From contig ML677335.1 in assembly GCA_007922305.1 (NCBI GenBank), positions 34,615,216-34,679,215 on the forward strand: a DNA stretch of 64,000 nt, written 5' to 3'. The position numbers were made by a program, and so were the translations under genes. Each line of letters starts with the position of its first letter. Positions within the stretch are counted from its first letter, which is position 1. This document shows positions 35,184 through 47,449 of this stretch, one piece after another. Source of the DNA: Dermatemys mawii (lineage: Eukaryota > Chordata > Testudines > Dermatemydidae). The notes under the pieces are model-generated. The model had not been told where the DNA came from. It saw only the letters and a list, made by a program, of their open reading frames with translations, and made no database searches.

Positions 35184-35894
35184 AATTTATTGTAATATAC
35201 GATACTTCTTGAAGACTATCATGCTAATATGAGATAGCTTCTATACTTCATGTGAGTCCCATTTAGTACGGACTTTTTGAAATGGTCATTAAACAGATAT
35301 GCCTTCATTTGAAAAAAAAGCGGGAGGAGTAGAGGGGATTGAGTATCAAATATTTTTCCAGTGGGAGACCAGTAATCTTTGTGATCACAGAGCTCCATGT
35401 ATCTTAATCTATACAGAACATCTTAGCAAAATACATGCATCTTTCATTAGAAATACAACAGCTAACAATCAGTGCATATATTAAACATTATGTTTACATC
35501 TACATCATTCTAGAATTAGGTATACTGTTCCTGGATGAGACTGACATGATGCCAGTGGGACAGAGACGTCTTTTGAAAAACTCCATTCCTTCACTGAAAT
35601 CCCACCCATCAAAGACATTTCTCCTAAGTTGTTAAGATAGTCTGTAGTCTTGGGGGTTCTCTTGGGCTCTTCATTGTATTTGGATGCTCAAATAACAGTG
35701 GTGGCAAAAATAATTCCTTGTCATCTGGGATTGCCCACGAGATTTCATCAGACCCTGACCCTATAGAACTCCCATCTGGCCACAGTGACCACATTTCTGT
35801 AATGTATGGGCTCTACTACTAGCACTGCATTTTTTTGTATCATTATGAATTCAAAATCCCCTGAAAAAACTCCACCTTAAACAAAGCAGCTTGC
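35184..35894. other. Anonymous intronic sequence
   Basis: No gene or element recognised. Confidence 0.4.
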
Positions 35895-36060
35895 CTGCTC
35901 AGAAATACAGGTCACCAGGAACACATCACCCCAGTGCTCTGCTCCCTACATTGGCTCTGCTTTGAACAGAGAATTCAGTCCAAGGTCTCTGCTGATTCTG
36001 AAAGTTCTAAATGGATCTGGTCACAACTATCTGAAAGTCCATCAGACCTACAATGAAAGC
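35895..36060 (+). mobile_element. Non-LTR retrotransposon fragment (L2-like reverse transcriptase C-terminus)
   Basis: One frame reads HQEHITPVLCSLHWLCFEQR then IQSKV, which follows the widespread vertebrate LINE C-terminal pattern HITPVL-SLHWLP-EQRI-FKV. It is short, without its 3' end, and is cut off by the LTR at 36088. Confidence 0.6.
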
Positions 36061-36087
36061 TATGATGCACAGAACCACTGAAACTGT

Positions 36088-37137
36088 TGTGACAGAATAC
36101 CCCATGACTACACCCTATTGTAATGATATTTTTGTACAAAATATGCCTTGTGAGGATTTCATTTGAAAACTCATGATTTTCTGGTCATTACTGTCCTGGT
36201 AAAATGTGTGTGGCAATGTTGTGATTCATGGTATGGTGTTATTAACATATCCTCTCAACTCTGTGCTCTGCTTAATTTGCATTTAAGCACTAAACTGAGT
36301 CATCAAGCACGAAGGGAAAGGAAGCTCAAACATATGAGGAAAAAAGCAGCAGAGAACACCTTTTCCCCTACACTTTGCCTTCTGGTACCCCATCTGGAAA
36401 TGTTTTTTTCAAGAGAGAGACTGAAACTATAAAAAGGAGGGACGGGCATCCCAAGGCCCTCCTCCTTCTCCCTCCCTGCACCTGAAGCGACAAAGGAAGC
36501 ATTCATTGGATTCTGGGGGAAGAGATCCTGACCTAAGAAGTTTGGTCAGTAAGACTGCTGAAAGCACATGGAGAGAAAACATTGTTTTGAATTTAACATA
36601 GTTTCTTAGGCACCAGTTGCATGTTATCTTTATTTTTCTTGGAATCATTTCTGAGTTTTATGCCTCATTACTTATACTCAATTAAAATCTCTTCATAGTT
36701 AATAAACTTGGTTTTATCTAATCCAGTGGACTTTTTATTTATTTAAGGGTTTGAGAAACTCCATTTGGGGTGGCAAGTTGTGTGCTTATTATTCCTTTTA
36801 AAAAATAACAGACTTTACATAAACTTGTATTGTCCAGGAGAGGACTGGGAAATACAGGACATGCATCTCAAGGGAAAAATCTAAGAGTGGGAGTGTGTTG
36901 GGTTCACCCTGCAGTATAACCAAGGCTGGTAAAACCAGAGTGTAACCCAGGTGTGGCTGGCTCGCTGCAGTTACACACAAACATGCAGGGTGTGTCTTGC
37001 ATGCTGAAAGACTGTTTGTTGAGCAGCCCAAGTGGGAGCTGTTCAACCAAAGCACTGTAAGACACCCAGGGTTCTGGGTAGGGGTGACAACTGCTCAACA
37101 GCATGGATTGTACCCTGGTATGTCACAAATGTCAAAC
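36088..37137 (+). mobile_element. Solo LTR of about 1.05 kb
   Basis: It begins TGTGACAGAATACCCC and ends GGTATGTCACA, so the ends form the short inverted repeat TGTGACA/TGTCACA. Inside are a TATA box (TATAAAAAGG at 36428) and a polyadenylation signal (AATAAACTTGG, about 36700). The 5-bp flanks are ACTGT and AATGT, a target duplication with one mismatch. No gag, pol or env remnant is attached. The type fits an endogenous-retrovirus or Gypsy LTR; I cannot tell which from the LTR alone. Confidence 0.75.
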
Positions 37138-39180
37138 ATTAGGGGAAGACTTCTGATCATAGGAATCTAGTCCAGAGTCAACCCAAAACTAAGGAACTTA
37201 CTATTCTACCCAAATGAAGAAGATAATTAGGGAGATGTGCTCAGGCAAGTCCGGGAGGGGGAGGGCAGGGCGGATGGTCATCTCTGTACATTTCAACTGC
37301 TGCAAAGATTCTTCTCCCATCAGTACTAACATATTAATACTTTCTTTAAAAAATTGTGATACAAGATAAAGCTACAGTAATATTGCAGCACATAGAAATA
37401 CCACTGCTTTAATTTGAGTCTGAACACAATGTATGAGTTAGGGAGCAAGTTGATAAGCCACCAGATGTATCACAGAATCAACAATTATACTAATTTGCTT
37501 AATATCTAGATTGTGTGGGGAAGTTCAATTTTTTTTTATCATGGGTGAGAGACTATGAATTATGCACCTGTCTTTAATTCTGCTTTCTGGGATAAGGAGG
37601 CTCACATCATATCACTTACTCAACACAATCATATTGAAATGCAGAAAATGAAAGAACAATCACAGTCACAACAATGCTTGATCAGAATAGATTTCTCTCA
37701 TCTTCAGAGCACAGAAGCACTATGCCACCACTTATGTAACATTGTCTGAAAGCAACAGCTACTGCATTGCTTGCAGGAAATCAAAGAGACCAAGTCATAT
37801 TGATAAATTTGAGTCTTCTCTTTAAATCAACCCACTCCTCCCCACATGAGAGTCTGATGCCAGAATCAAATATTTAAAATGGAATGTGGTTCCAGAAAAA
37901 AAAAAGCAAGATGCTGATGAAGTTTTCATAACAATTTCCGAATTTAACGTCACAAATTATGAGTAAAGTGTTTCAAATCAATGAAACATATTAATGGAGT
38001 CTCAAGCCAGTTCTACATTTTTTGGGGGTGCAAACTACCACATGCAGCTCTGATGAATACACCAAAATAAGTCGTTCAAATTCCAGAAGTTCTGAGCTCC
38101 AGTGGGCCATGTTATTTTGAAAATCCAGCCAGCAAAGTCACAATGGGAGCTGATGGGTGCAGAGTACTTTTGACAACCAAACTTTAATTTAGGTGACTAC
38201 ATGGGAGCCAAGTTCTTGAAAACCTATCCCCGTAGGTGCTGATAATCTGAAAACTAGCCCTGAGTTCTTCTGAAAACCTGGCCTAAAATGTTATTGAAAG
38301 TGCAGAATGATCTGCCAATATATGTTTGCTGCCTGCGATTGGAGCATCCACTTTGTTAGGAAAAATAACCTATAAATGTAATTATAAAAAAGGTTTAAAC
38401 AGTCCAGAGGAAAGGTATGAAAAGATATTTAAGAGAGGCACTCTGTCCTTGACACTACAAGATGTGTCTTCTCGCCAGCACAGCTGCTTAAGAACAGACA
38501 GTCTGTACTCTTCTGTTATGAGAGAAACTGACAGTCTTCTACAGAGCATTTGAAAATTCAATTGAGTCAAATAGCTGTTGTGAGAATTGAAGGATTTTAC
38601 TGAATCCATTTTTGCAATACAGCTGGTGGTTTTAAAATTGGTAGTATGTGCCTGTTGTAGCACTGGCAAACCAACTAACTTGTGTCTGACCCATAACTTA
38701 ACAAGAAGCTTGCAATTGTAATCAAGACAATGCACTTACGTACAGATATCAAATACATGTTAATTAGTCTAGCAGTCTCCAACTCATTCACTTCATATTA
38801 ATAAAAAAAATCAAAGAATAGTTGCTAATTTGTGTATTTGTGTTTACCTATATCCTGTTAGAAGTTTACCAATGTAACCAAATTACCTTTTAGATGCTTA
38901 ATACTTTTCATGGGTTTATTGCCTTCACATTATGTAGGTGACTGTTCTGTTAACCTTAAGATCACGGATGTAAGACACTGCAGGAAATTAATATTACTTA
39001 CATTGTCTTTATCTTATCTATGCTTTTTATAATGAAGGACCAACTAATTGTGTTATGTAAATGAGTGTAACTAGTTTACCTGTGTATGCATAAGAAATAA
39101 AAGATTAATTTCAAACCAAGGGTCAGTTTAACAATAAAGGTCCCACAAACTATCTGCTTTACCTATTCTTCACTGGAGGA
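37138..39180. other. Anonymous intronic sequence
   Basis: No gene. A block at 38100-38290 with words like GAAAATCCAGCC and GAAAACCTGGCC may be an old palindromic repeat. The frame 38382-38735 (minus) has no recognisable motif. Confidence 0.4.
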
Positions 39181-39545
39181 AAGCCCTGCTGTGACAATTT
39201 CTGAAAGGAGGCTTGTCAGCCTGCTAGAGAGCTATAAATATTGGACCTTGGGTATGATGAGATGCAGCATCTCTAGTCTGCTGAACTCTGAACAGACAAA
39301 AGTTTAAGCCATGAGACTGAGATCTCCTAAGTAATTACTTGAACACCCAGGAAAATTAAGAGACTAAGAGACCCTACATCTAAGCTGATTTTGGATTCTA
39401 ATCTTTTGGGATGATTCCAGAGAAACTCTTACGAGCCAACAGATTCATCCATCACTGCTACAAATCTGATATACGGACCTTGCAGTCTTTTGTAATGTAT
39501 ATAATATTTTAACCATGCAATAAAGATTTATTAATAAAAAATGAA
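39181..39545 (+). mobile_element. Possible LTR remnant next to the DIRS element
   Basis: It contains TGTGACAATTTC, a TATA-like GCTATAAATATTGG (39231) and a polyadenylation signal AATAAAGATT (39520) in the spacing of an LTR. No paired termini or target duplication were found. Confidence 0.3.
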
Positions 39546-39644
39546 TCATTTAGTTTACTAAGGTAAAATCTGAAACACATTTACCCAGGGGTTAAGTGTC
39601 TGATCCTTTGGGTTTAGTAGATCCTCACATACGGTGAAAAGGAA

Positions 39645-39963
39645 GTTACTCACCTTGTGGAGTAACGACAGTTCTTTAATATGTGTGTCCCTATGGGTGC
39701 TCCACGTTAGGTGTCTGTGTGCCCCTGCACCTCTAATCAGAGATTTTTGGTAGCAGTGTCCCACTGAGCCCACGCATGTGTTCTCCCTCCCTTGTGGTCT
39801 GCCTCAAGGCTATTTAGCACTGCTCAGGCGAACCCCCCTCATTTCCTTCTCTACCACAGAGCCCTATAGAGAACTCCGAATTAGAGGGGAAGAGGGTGAT
39901 TTGTGGAGCACCCATAGGGACACACATCTCAAAGAACCATTGTTACTGCACAAGGTGAGTAAC
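39645..39963. repeat. Inverted repeat at the 3' end of the DIRS element
   Basis: AGTTACTCACCTTGTGGAGT and GTGTCCCTATGGGTGCTCCA on the left (39645-39704) return as GTGGAGCACCCATAGGGACA and GCACAAGGTGAGTAACT on the right (39902-39963). The roughly 60-bp arms enclose about 200 bp. A third related word, GTCACTATGGGTGCTCTAC, follows at about 39985-40005 in the same sense as the left arm. Confidence 0.85.
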
Positions 39964-39989
39964 TTCCTCTTCTTCTTTGAGTAGTGTCA

Positions 39990-41010
39990 CTATGGGTGCT
40001 CTACTTTAGGTGACTCCCAAGCAGTACCCACCAGTGGAGGCTGGGACTTCAGAGTGGAGTCTTTCACTACAGAGAGTACTGTGGAGTCAAAGATGGTGTC
40101 AGCTGCCAAATCTTCAGTGGTCACATAATGTTCTGAGAAAAGTAAGGACAGAGGCCCAAGTCATTGATGGGGTAGCCTTATGGAACCTGACTGAGTGAAA
40201 ACTGATCTGGTGGAGTATGCATGGACAGAAGAAAGTTGCACGCTTGGTAAGAGAATAATGCAAGTAGAGACTCATTTGTATAGTCTTTCAGGCGATATCA
40301 CAGAGCTTTTGGATCTTTCTGTGACCGAAAGGAAGAGTTTAGGAGATTTCCTGAAATCCTTAGTCCTGTCCAAGTAGAATGCTAATGTGCTTCTAATACC
40401 TAGCATACACAGAATTGTGTCTCAGTTGTCACAATGCGGTTTTGGGAAAAAAAAAACCAGGGAGATGGATCTGTTGACTCATATGAAAAGTGCAGAAAAA
40501 GTAGGGAGAAACTTGGGATATGGCCTTAGAGTTACTTTGTCTTTAAAAGAAAAAGGACATGAATGATGGGTGTGCCATCAGGGCCGCTGTTTCTCCCATG
40601 TGTCTAGCTGAGGTGATGGCAATTAGAAATGGACAGGTGTAAGAGAGAACAAGTTGCCCTGGACTCAGAAGGAGGTCTAGTCAAAGCCCTGAGAAGTAGG
40701 TTAAAGTCCCAGGCTTGAGCAGGTAGTGTTACAAATGGGAAGAGATTCCCTATGCCCCTAAAGAAGCTACACATTAGTGGGTGAACAAACACCAAGTGGG
40801 AAGCCATTTTCGCCATGAGATGTACCTTAAAGGGAGCTGAGTGAGAGTTTAAAATGTAGTGCAAAATCAGAGGGAAGAAAGATGAGGTTGGATACTGCAT
40901 GTTTGGAATGGCACAAACTTGGAGTTGTTTCCATTTTGTAGATAAGTATGTCGAGTGGACAACTTGTGGCTGTGTTGCAACACATCTTTAAGCTTGTCAG
41001 AGCATTCTGC
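39990..41010 (-). pseudogene. DIRS tyrosine recombinase remnant
   Basis: The minus frame 40604-40900 has LHYILNSHSAPFKVHLMAKM, then FRGIGNLFPFVTLPAQAWDF and LLLRALTRPPSE. The next bases give IAITSAR, the position of the first catalytic arginine. Downstream in other frames are DKVTLRPYPKFLP, VHAYSTRS (second Arg box) and EDLAADTIFDSTVLSVVKDS, close to the C-terminus, with stops between them. This enzyme would join a circular DNA copy to the genome. Confidence 0.82.
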
Positions 41011-41157
41011 TTCTAAGCCTTGGAACTAAGAAAGAGCAAAGCCTGGAGGCAGAGGGCCCATTGTTTTGAGAGAGCGCGTGAGGAATAGGCTGAAGTCAGA
41101 AAAACAGGAAGCTGTATTGCCACCTGCATCAGGTAAGGGGGTCCAGATTTGTCATAG

Positions 41158-42000
41158 TCAAGAGGGGCGATCAGAATAACTCTCACTTTGCTTCACTGAA
41201 TTTTCAGCAGAATCTGGGAAAAGACATACAAGTGGGCCCTGTCCAATGGGAAGATAAGGGCAACTGCCAGTGAATGTTTCCCCACGTTGGCCCTGGAGCA
41301 GTAACAAGGACCTTTCTTGTTGCAATAAGTAACAAAGAGATCCATAGGCTGGGTTCCCCAAAGGGTAGTTATATCTTGAAGCACCTCTGAATTCAGCGAG
41401 AAAATTCCAACTGAGACTGTTGGTTGTCACATTCTGTATCCCTTGTAGACAGATAGCTGAGATGAGCACATTGTGATGGGTGCATCAATTCCAAAGTTTG
41501 AGTGCTGTAGAGGGAGGGAGATCTGGCAGCTCCTAGGCGTTTATACAAAATATACAGGTAACATTAAGTCCATCATGACCTTTATGTGTTATTTTAGATG
41601 AAAGGGAGAGTTTGCGTACGGCACTCCTGACAGCCCTTAGCCCCCAAAGAGTGATATGGAAGATCATTCCTGTGGAAGGCCATTTGTCCTGAACCTTGTG
41701 GTTATGTAGATGAGCCCCCCAGCATATTAGGGAGACGTGTCCCAGGGTGGTGAATGTGGGTAGCGAGAGGAGCACTCTTGCTCATACTGCAGCAAGTTGG
41801 TGCTGATAAAGTCCAGTCACTGTACAGAGGTTAGTATGGCACTATAATGAAGAGAACCTTGGGAGAATACCCTGTGTGGAGCAGCCTGTACCAATAATGA
41901 TCCTGTTGCAGAGGTGAGCAGTAGGAAATCAACTTGTACAATGATAGCATTGAGATATGGAAATAGGCACCCTGTAGGTTCAAGTCTAGAAATCAACCTC
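41158..42000 (-). pseudogene. DIRS reverse transcriptase / RNase H remnant
   Basis: The RT part (about 42000-41830) retains LDLNLQGAYFHISM, where the DIRS motif is L-DAYFHI; the catalytic aspartate is replaced by glycine, and the YLDD box is missing. RNase H follows at 41775-41533 with WGAHLHNHKVQDKWPSTGM and LRAVRSA. The ORF at 41158-41469 continues it with YLQG-like LQGIQNVTTNSLSWNFLAEF and the CYCSRANVGKHSL block. The gag-to-RNase H distance is shorter than in intact elements, so part of the RT has been deleted. Confidence 0.82.
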
Positions 42001-42286
42001 TTTGCTCTAGAGCTGTCCTAACTGCTGTGGAATAAGGTAAGATGACTTCTGAGTGGTGTGACAGGTGTATAGATGGAAGCTAATGCTGTAAAGTATCATT
42101 GTTCAGACCCCAACCAGTTCATCAAAAGTGCTTAGAACAGGCAATTTGAGAGGTCACAGATTGGGGTGCAGACTGTTATCACTTTTAAGCCTTGGGCCTC
42201 TTATGCTGTGGCTCATAACAGCACTGAAATGGGGGTATTGAGAAGACTGTGACCTGTGCTGTGGTTGAGAGGTATATCTTCCTCTT

Positions 42287-44190
42287 CTATCCCACAATGC
42301 AGATTTCTAAAGAGTGTAGTGTGGTCCGAGAATCCTTCAGGATGTGGAGAGAAAATCTGTCCTCTCCACAAAGAGTTTGGCCCTTCAAACTTGAAGTCTG
42401 TAGCTCTTTGGGCAATCTAGAGAGGTGTAGCCAACAACAAAAACAAACAACCCCCCCACACACAACACACCTCAGTACCACTGTCATGGAGACTGCGTGG
42501 GTAGCTGTAACAGCTACATCCAGTGGTGTCTCTAGGACAGTCTGGCTATGAATTGTTTGAATCTTCTTTTTGGGTTTCCAGTAATGTTCCAGAAAACATA
42601 CTGGGTTTCCCATGATTAATAAATTGTATTTGGCCATGACAGTTGAGTAATTAATTACTTGAAACAGTAATGTTGTCAATGAATACCCCATCTTGGGAAG
42701 TCTGATTATATGGAGTTGACTTGGATTATGTTGCTTGCTTTGTGAATTAACCACATCCACTATGATGGAGTTGGGTTGCAGATGTTGAAAACAAAGTCTG
42801 CCTCTTTGGATAGAGATGCAAGGTTGTTTTTGTTTACAATCTGCTTCTGGTTTGTGTGGTAGAAGTTGGTGTCTGCCAGATGACTTTGGTAGGATCTAGA
42901 ATCAGCTCATTAATTGGAAGGACAATTCTAGATGAGAAGGCAGTGTGCAGATTTTCCACCAACTTGTGTTGAATATCTGACACCTCCTGTCAGGGGAATC
43001 TGAAGCTCATCTGCCACCTTCTTGGTAAGATCCAAAAAGTTCTTAAATCTTCACCTAGTGATGAGGTGTGGGCAGCACAGCCTCATCTGGGAGATGAGGA
43101 GAAGTGTAATGGAGAGGTAGCTTCCTCTTCAGGTGTTTGGTATTTTTAAAAAAATCTTTTTCTTCCCCCTGTTCTGAAAAAGCTTTCTCCCGCTCTGGCT
43201 CAGGTGCTCTCCTGCCCTGGCTCAGGAGCCAGGCTGTAGAGAACCATCTCGTGGACTCTCCCTGAGAGACACCAGAGACAGTCGCAACATGTGTGTGTAC
43301 ATCACTGAAGAGTTACAATATGGCCTTGGGAGGGAGAGGGAGGAAGGCGGGCATGGGTGGTGGGCTTACCTCAGGGGGCCCATACCTTAATTGTAGGCCA
43401 CAATGAGAGGTCAGGGAATGATCTCCTCCTGGTCAGTGTCAGATTAGTCAATGGGTGAAGGTGCCGCTGAGGTGGGTATCGGCAATATACAGCCCGATGC
43501 TAAGAGCAATTCCTGGTGCCGGGATGTGTTCGATATCATGCTCCTGGTTCCAAAAAATGGGGATTGTGGTTCTTCCCCAATCATCAGGTCTCCAGGGTAC
43601 TAGAGCTCATGCAGTACCAGGGATTCATTTGGTGCCCCAGAGGAGTGTCCATGGTACATTATCAATACCAATGGTTGGGCAGAGCACTCCCCAAATGAGA
43701 GTTTCCCCCAGTACAGAAAGTTTGTTGGTGCAGCTTTTTTAGAGATGGTATGGTAGTTGTTTCTCCCTGGAAACTGAGGCCACAGGCCTTGACAGTATCA
43801 GAGCACTTGTTACCATGGACTCATGTGGAACCACAGAGAAGTGTCTGTAGTCAGTATGGATGGTTGGGAAGGTGCAGAACACTTCCTAGATGGGACTTTT
43901 GATCAATCTTGTACCAAAGGGTCTCTCTGTGCTGCTCTTTTAGAGATGGTACGGTAACTGTCCCCTGTCCTTAGGGAATGGTACCCTTGCCTCAGAGCAT
44001 GACTGTGGAAGCCCCTGGTGTCTTGGTGCAGAATGGTAGCAGGGCTTCTATGTGCCACTGTTTTAGAGCTGGTACGGTAACTGTCCCCTCTCTGTGCAGT
44101 AAGTGCAGAGCAGCACAAAGCTCACAGCAGGAAGCCCCTTCTCAGGTTTCTGCTTCCAAGCTTCAGTGCCAAACATCCAACTAAATGAGT
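42287..44190 (-). pseudogene. DIRS gag-like ORF remnant
   Basis: The best part is the minus frame 42287-42760: it contains VVNSQSKQHNPSQ, LTTLLFQVINYSTVMAKYN, then WLHLSRLPKELQTSS and LHILKDSRTTLHSLEI. These match the C-terminal half of DIRS gag proteins of reptiles as I know them, including the KDSRTTL motif near the end. Upstream (43900-44120) a low-complexity part repeats RGDSYRTSSK and GDSYRTISKR, probably the Ser/Arg/Pro-rich gag middle. The frame is interrupted repeatedly. Gag would package the RNA into particles. Confidence 0.75.
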
Positions 44191-44199
44191 GAAGTATAT

Positions 44200-44330
44200 T
44201 TTTTCCCCATCGACACTGGGAATTTGGTCTGTATAACTATTCGTTCAGGGCTGTGGAAAATCCCCACATCTGTGTGATGCAGTTATACTGACATAAATTC
44301 ATAGTGTAGACTAGGACTTATTCTTTTCAT
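44200..44330. mobile_element. Nonautonomous DNA transposon fragment
   Basis: GGCTGTGGAAAATCCCCACA, GCAGTTATACTGACATAAA and CATAGTGTAGACTAGG follow a dispersed reptile repeat order I recognise, without clear ends. A weakly similar block lies near 26890-26960. Confidence 0.45.
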
Positions 44331-44424
44331 GGAATATTCCAGTTTTGACAAAATTTTCAGCAGGAAATTTTCTCTGGACCTGGATGGGATTTTGAGATAC
44401 AAAAATAGCCAATAATTCAGCAGT

Positions 44425-44515
44425 CAGTGCTCTGAATCAGAGAGAGTAGGGACTTGAACCTGGATCTCCCTCATCCCACATTCGTGCTGTTAGCTCTTGG
44501 CTTTTCTGAAGTGTG
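44425..44515 (-). repeat. MIR-like SINE fragment
   Basis: The reverse of GGGACTTGAACCTGGATCTC contains a polymerase III B-box (GGTTCAAGTCC), followed by TGTTAGCTCTTGG as in the MIR head. Confidence 0.55.
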
Positions 44516-46645
44516 TGTCTCTCTCTCTTTTTGCAAATAGTTTTGAAAGGTCTATTACTCCTAGCACTGGATAAAGTTCCAAAGCCTTCAGCAGGTCTGC
44601 CCATAAGTATTCACTTGCGAGATCTGGGGTTGATTCGGTGCCAAATTCAGCTGGTTGTTATGCTTCTATAGTTCCCATTGGAATCAGTGGGAACTGTTCA
44701 CAAATAGCTGAGGGTGGAATTTAACCCTTGAAAATGTGGCACTCATGCCCATATAAATGGAATAATCTGATCCAAATATACCATGGATGAAAAAGTAGAC
44801 ACATGCTTTTCTTTACAGTGCCCAGTGTACGTCATCTTGCTGCTTGTTCATTTTACCTTCCTCCTGGCAGCAGAGATACACAGCTTTAAAATTTGTGCTC
44901 ATCAGTTTAAAAATAACGGAGTGTGCATCTTGGAATTTTGCTTCCAAAGCAACAAAATTAATATTTTATAATCATTTACCATTAATGTTGAGTATAGGAC
45001 TGGACTGCTGCCCTATTTCCATATCAATATTAACATTCCTAATATTTTATTATGAATGGAGAATTTGAAAGAATTTGTGGGTGTATGGCACTATTTACAA
45101 TAAAAATTCTTGACAGTTACCAGGCTGAACAGCAAGGTGTAATTATAGAGTCAAGCAGTACCTTGAAGCAAACTCAATTCATCTGAAAGAAAAAAGAAAG
45201 AAATTATCTAGTTGGGCTCAAATGCCAATAAAGCCTAGAAAATATTTAAATCCCTTATCCTGAAGCCATGTTGCATGGTTGGTTTTTAAGGAATCCGTAG
45301 TTTCCATTGACCACTTGCTAAGTCATTGTCAAATGGCAAAATGTTTTTGCAGACAACATGGAAGAGGTAAGTTTGAAGGAGCAATTTGAAGAAACACAAG
45401 GTGTTGGCTTTATCAATTTTGACAGGGTGATTTTTCTTATCCATGGGGGCAATAGAGAAAGCACGAAGTTGTTTGTGGAATAGGACTGACAGCTAACTTG
45501 ATATGAGATGTAAAACAAGTTTTTAAAAACAAAAATAAATATTCAGACCAAAAAAAAAAAAAGGTTTCTCCAGTTTTTTGAGCACAATCCTGACTTTATC
45601 ATGTCCATCCCTGAGATGAAAATGGAGCCAATTCAGCCTAATTTTGCTCCTCAGAATGTCAACCCAAAACAAACTCTTAAGGTGCACAGCAAGCTACTGC
45701 TGCCAGGCTTTCAACAGAAGTAGCACCTTCCTTTCCCCAGGTCCTCTCAGATACTGATCTTCCTAACATTTAATGTTGTGGTACATATGCAAAGAACACT
45801 TTAAATGTGTGTATTATTTCTTCTCTGAAGTGAGGTCAATGCTGTATTTGCATAAGGATACAACCGGCAAGGATGCCTCACTGTCATCTGAAATGGACAT
45901 AAAATGAACACTGCTTTCAGAGTAAATCATTTATATTTTTCCCTCCAAAAACTCTTCCTTTTTGTGGTCCAAAGACACTTTCTCCTTTTAGTTTCCAGCA
46001 CTAACTAGATTTTAGAACCTTAACCCTCCTACTCAGTTTGGTTGAATTTCGTCAAAGGGGATGTTTTTGTTAAACAAACATTAATGAACACCCAAGCAGA
46101 GAGTAACTGATATTAATGCTTCTTCTGAATGCTCAAGCATCTCCAATGCTTTCTTTCCTCCACAGCATTAAAATTAATGGTGGCAGCTAGTTGAACAATG
46201 ATAGGTATTTATGGACTATCACAATGAGTTAGCATGCCATTCTGGTAGGATAAGCTCTCTTCTCCTAAAAACAATCTGGGGCCTGGGATAGTAAACCTCC
46301 TTTACCCATAAAGAATATTTCAAATCACTTAGAAAGTGATCATATAACCTGATATCCATGTTTATCTGAGGAATTAATAATTTTCCAAAGAAATTACGGT
46401 TCACAACTAGCCATTTTATGGCTTATGAAATGTTAGGAAGACTAACTGTAGAGAGATTATCTCAATTTATATAAACTTAGCTTTAACATGACAAGCTTTA
46501 GTTCTGGTTAAACTATTTTCCTTGAAGAACTTAAGTGTCTGGACCAACAAACTTCATTAAATCTCATTGGTTTGTATCCTCTTGCCCCTTCTGTACAATG
46601 TAAGCGTTACAAGACTGTAATTAGGCCTTTATCCTAAAAAATGTA
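44516..46645. other. Anonymous intronic sequence
   Basis: No gene. An A-tract lies at 45549-45562. Confidence 0.4.
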
Positions 46646-46989
46646 CAGTGAGGTTTGTCAACTTTTTTTTCTTTCTGAGGCCCCCACCAACATGCTATTA
46701 AAACTCCACAGCCCATCTGCATCACAGTAACTGGTTTTCTGCATATAAAAGCCATGGCCGGCATTAGGGGGTAGAAAGCAGGGCAGTTGCCTGGGGCCCC
46801 ATGCTACGTGGGCTCCCTCAAAGCTACATTGCTCAGGATTCAGCTTCAGCCCTGGTCAGTAGGACTCAGGTTCTTGGCTTCAACCCCATACAGTAGGGCG
46901 CAGCTCTCTGTCTTGGACCCCAGCTGGCGCTGCTCACAGCCCACCCCCACCTCCCAGGGGGGCCTCCGACCCCTAGTTGACAACCACTG
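46646..46989. mobile_element. Nonautonomous hAT element with a nested insertion
   Basis: The left end CAGTGAGGTTTGTCAAC and the reversed right end CAGTGGTTGTCAACTAGGGG are hAT-like inverted termini. Inside, GGCCGGCATTAGGGGGTAG at 46756 begins a second family, a C-rich hAT MITE. No clean 8-bp duplication is visible. Confidence 0.55.
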
Positions 46990-47449
46990 ATGTAAGGCAC
47001 TTCCAGTCCAAGCCAGCCCTGGCATTCTTGAAATGACTGGACATTATTCCAGAAACTTGTATGCTATGATTTTAAAAGGTGTCCCTGGACTCAGGAAAAA
47101 TATCTTCCAGGATCTGAAACCACAAATCATTGCTGGAAAACATTCAGCTGAGAAAAAAACAGTCCAGTGTAACCTCCAGAGACTTCAGGGGCTTAGCTAC
47201 TTTATTTTAATCAACCTATTTTTGTAGAGTGAAATTCTAAATCTGATGCCAATCATTGGCTTATCTTCAGTGGTAGCTGACAGACCTACTAGCAAGGCAG
47301 CTTATTTAAGTCATATAACTAGAATAATCTACATTTTCATAGTTGCAAATATTGTCTCACAGGAAAGTTCAAGTGGAAACAAGTATAAAGATTGCCTTTT
47401 GATTTACAGTTAAGGACCATTTGCTAAATATAGTAAAAAAATTCCTTAA
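46990..47449. other. Anonymous intronic sequence
   Basis: Nothing recognised. Confidence 0.4.

Larger units (their letters stand above)
39640..44190 (-). mobile_element. DIRS-type tyrosine-recombinase retrotransposon, degenerate
   Basis: Read on the minus strand, remnants of gag, reverse transcriptase, RNase H and tyrosine recombinase follow in the canonical DIRS order, ending in an inverted-repeat region at 39645-39963. DIRS elements use a tyrosine recombinase instead of an integrase, so they make no target duplication, and carry inverted rather than direct terminal repeats (family knowledge). All genes are broken by frameshifts and stops, and the reverse transcriptase is much shorter than usual. 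The 5' end could not be placed precisely. Confidence 0.88.

Noticed and set aside
42249..42551. 100-codon plus ORF
   Set aside because: Antisense shadow of the DIRS gag remnant on the minus strand.
44425..44515. Possible tRNA gene from a B-box match
   Set aside because: No A-box or cloverleaf; fits a SINE head instead.
46646..46989. ATGTA on both sides as a target duplication
   Set aside because: Only five bases agree and the register is wrong for an 8-bp hAT duplication.
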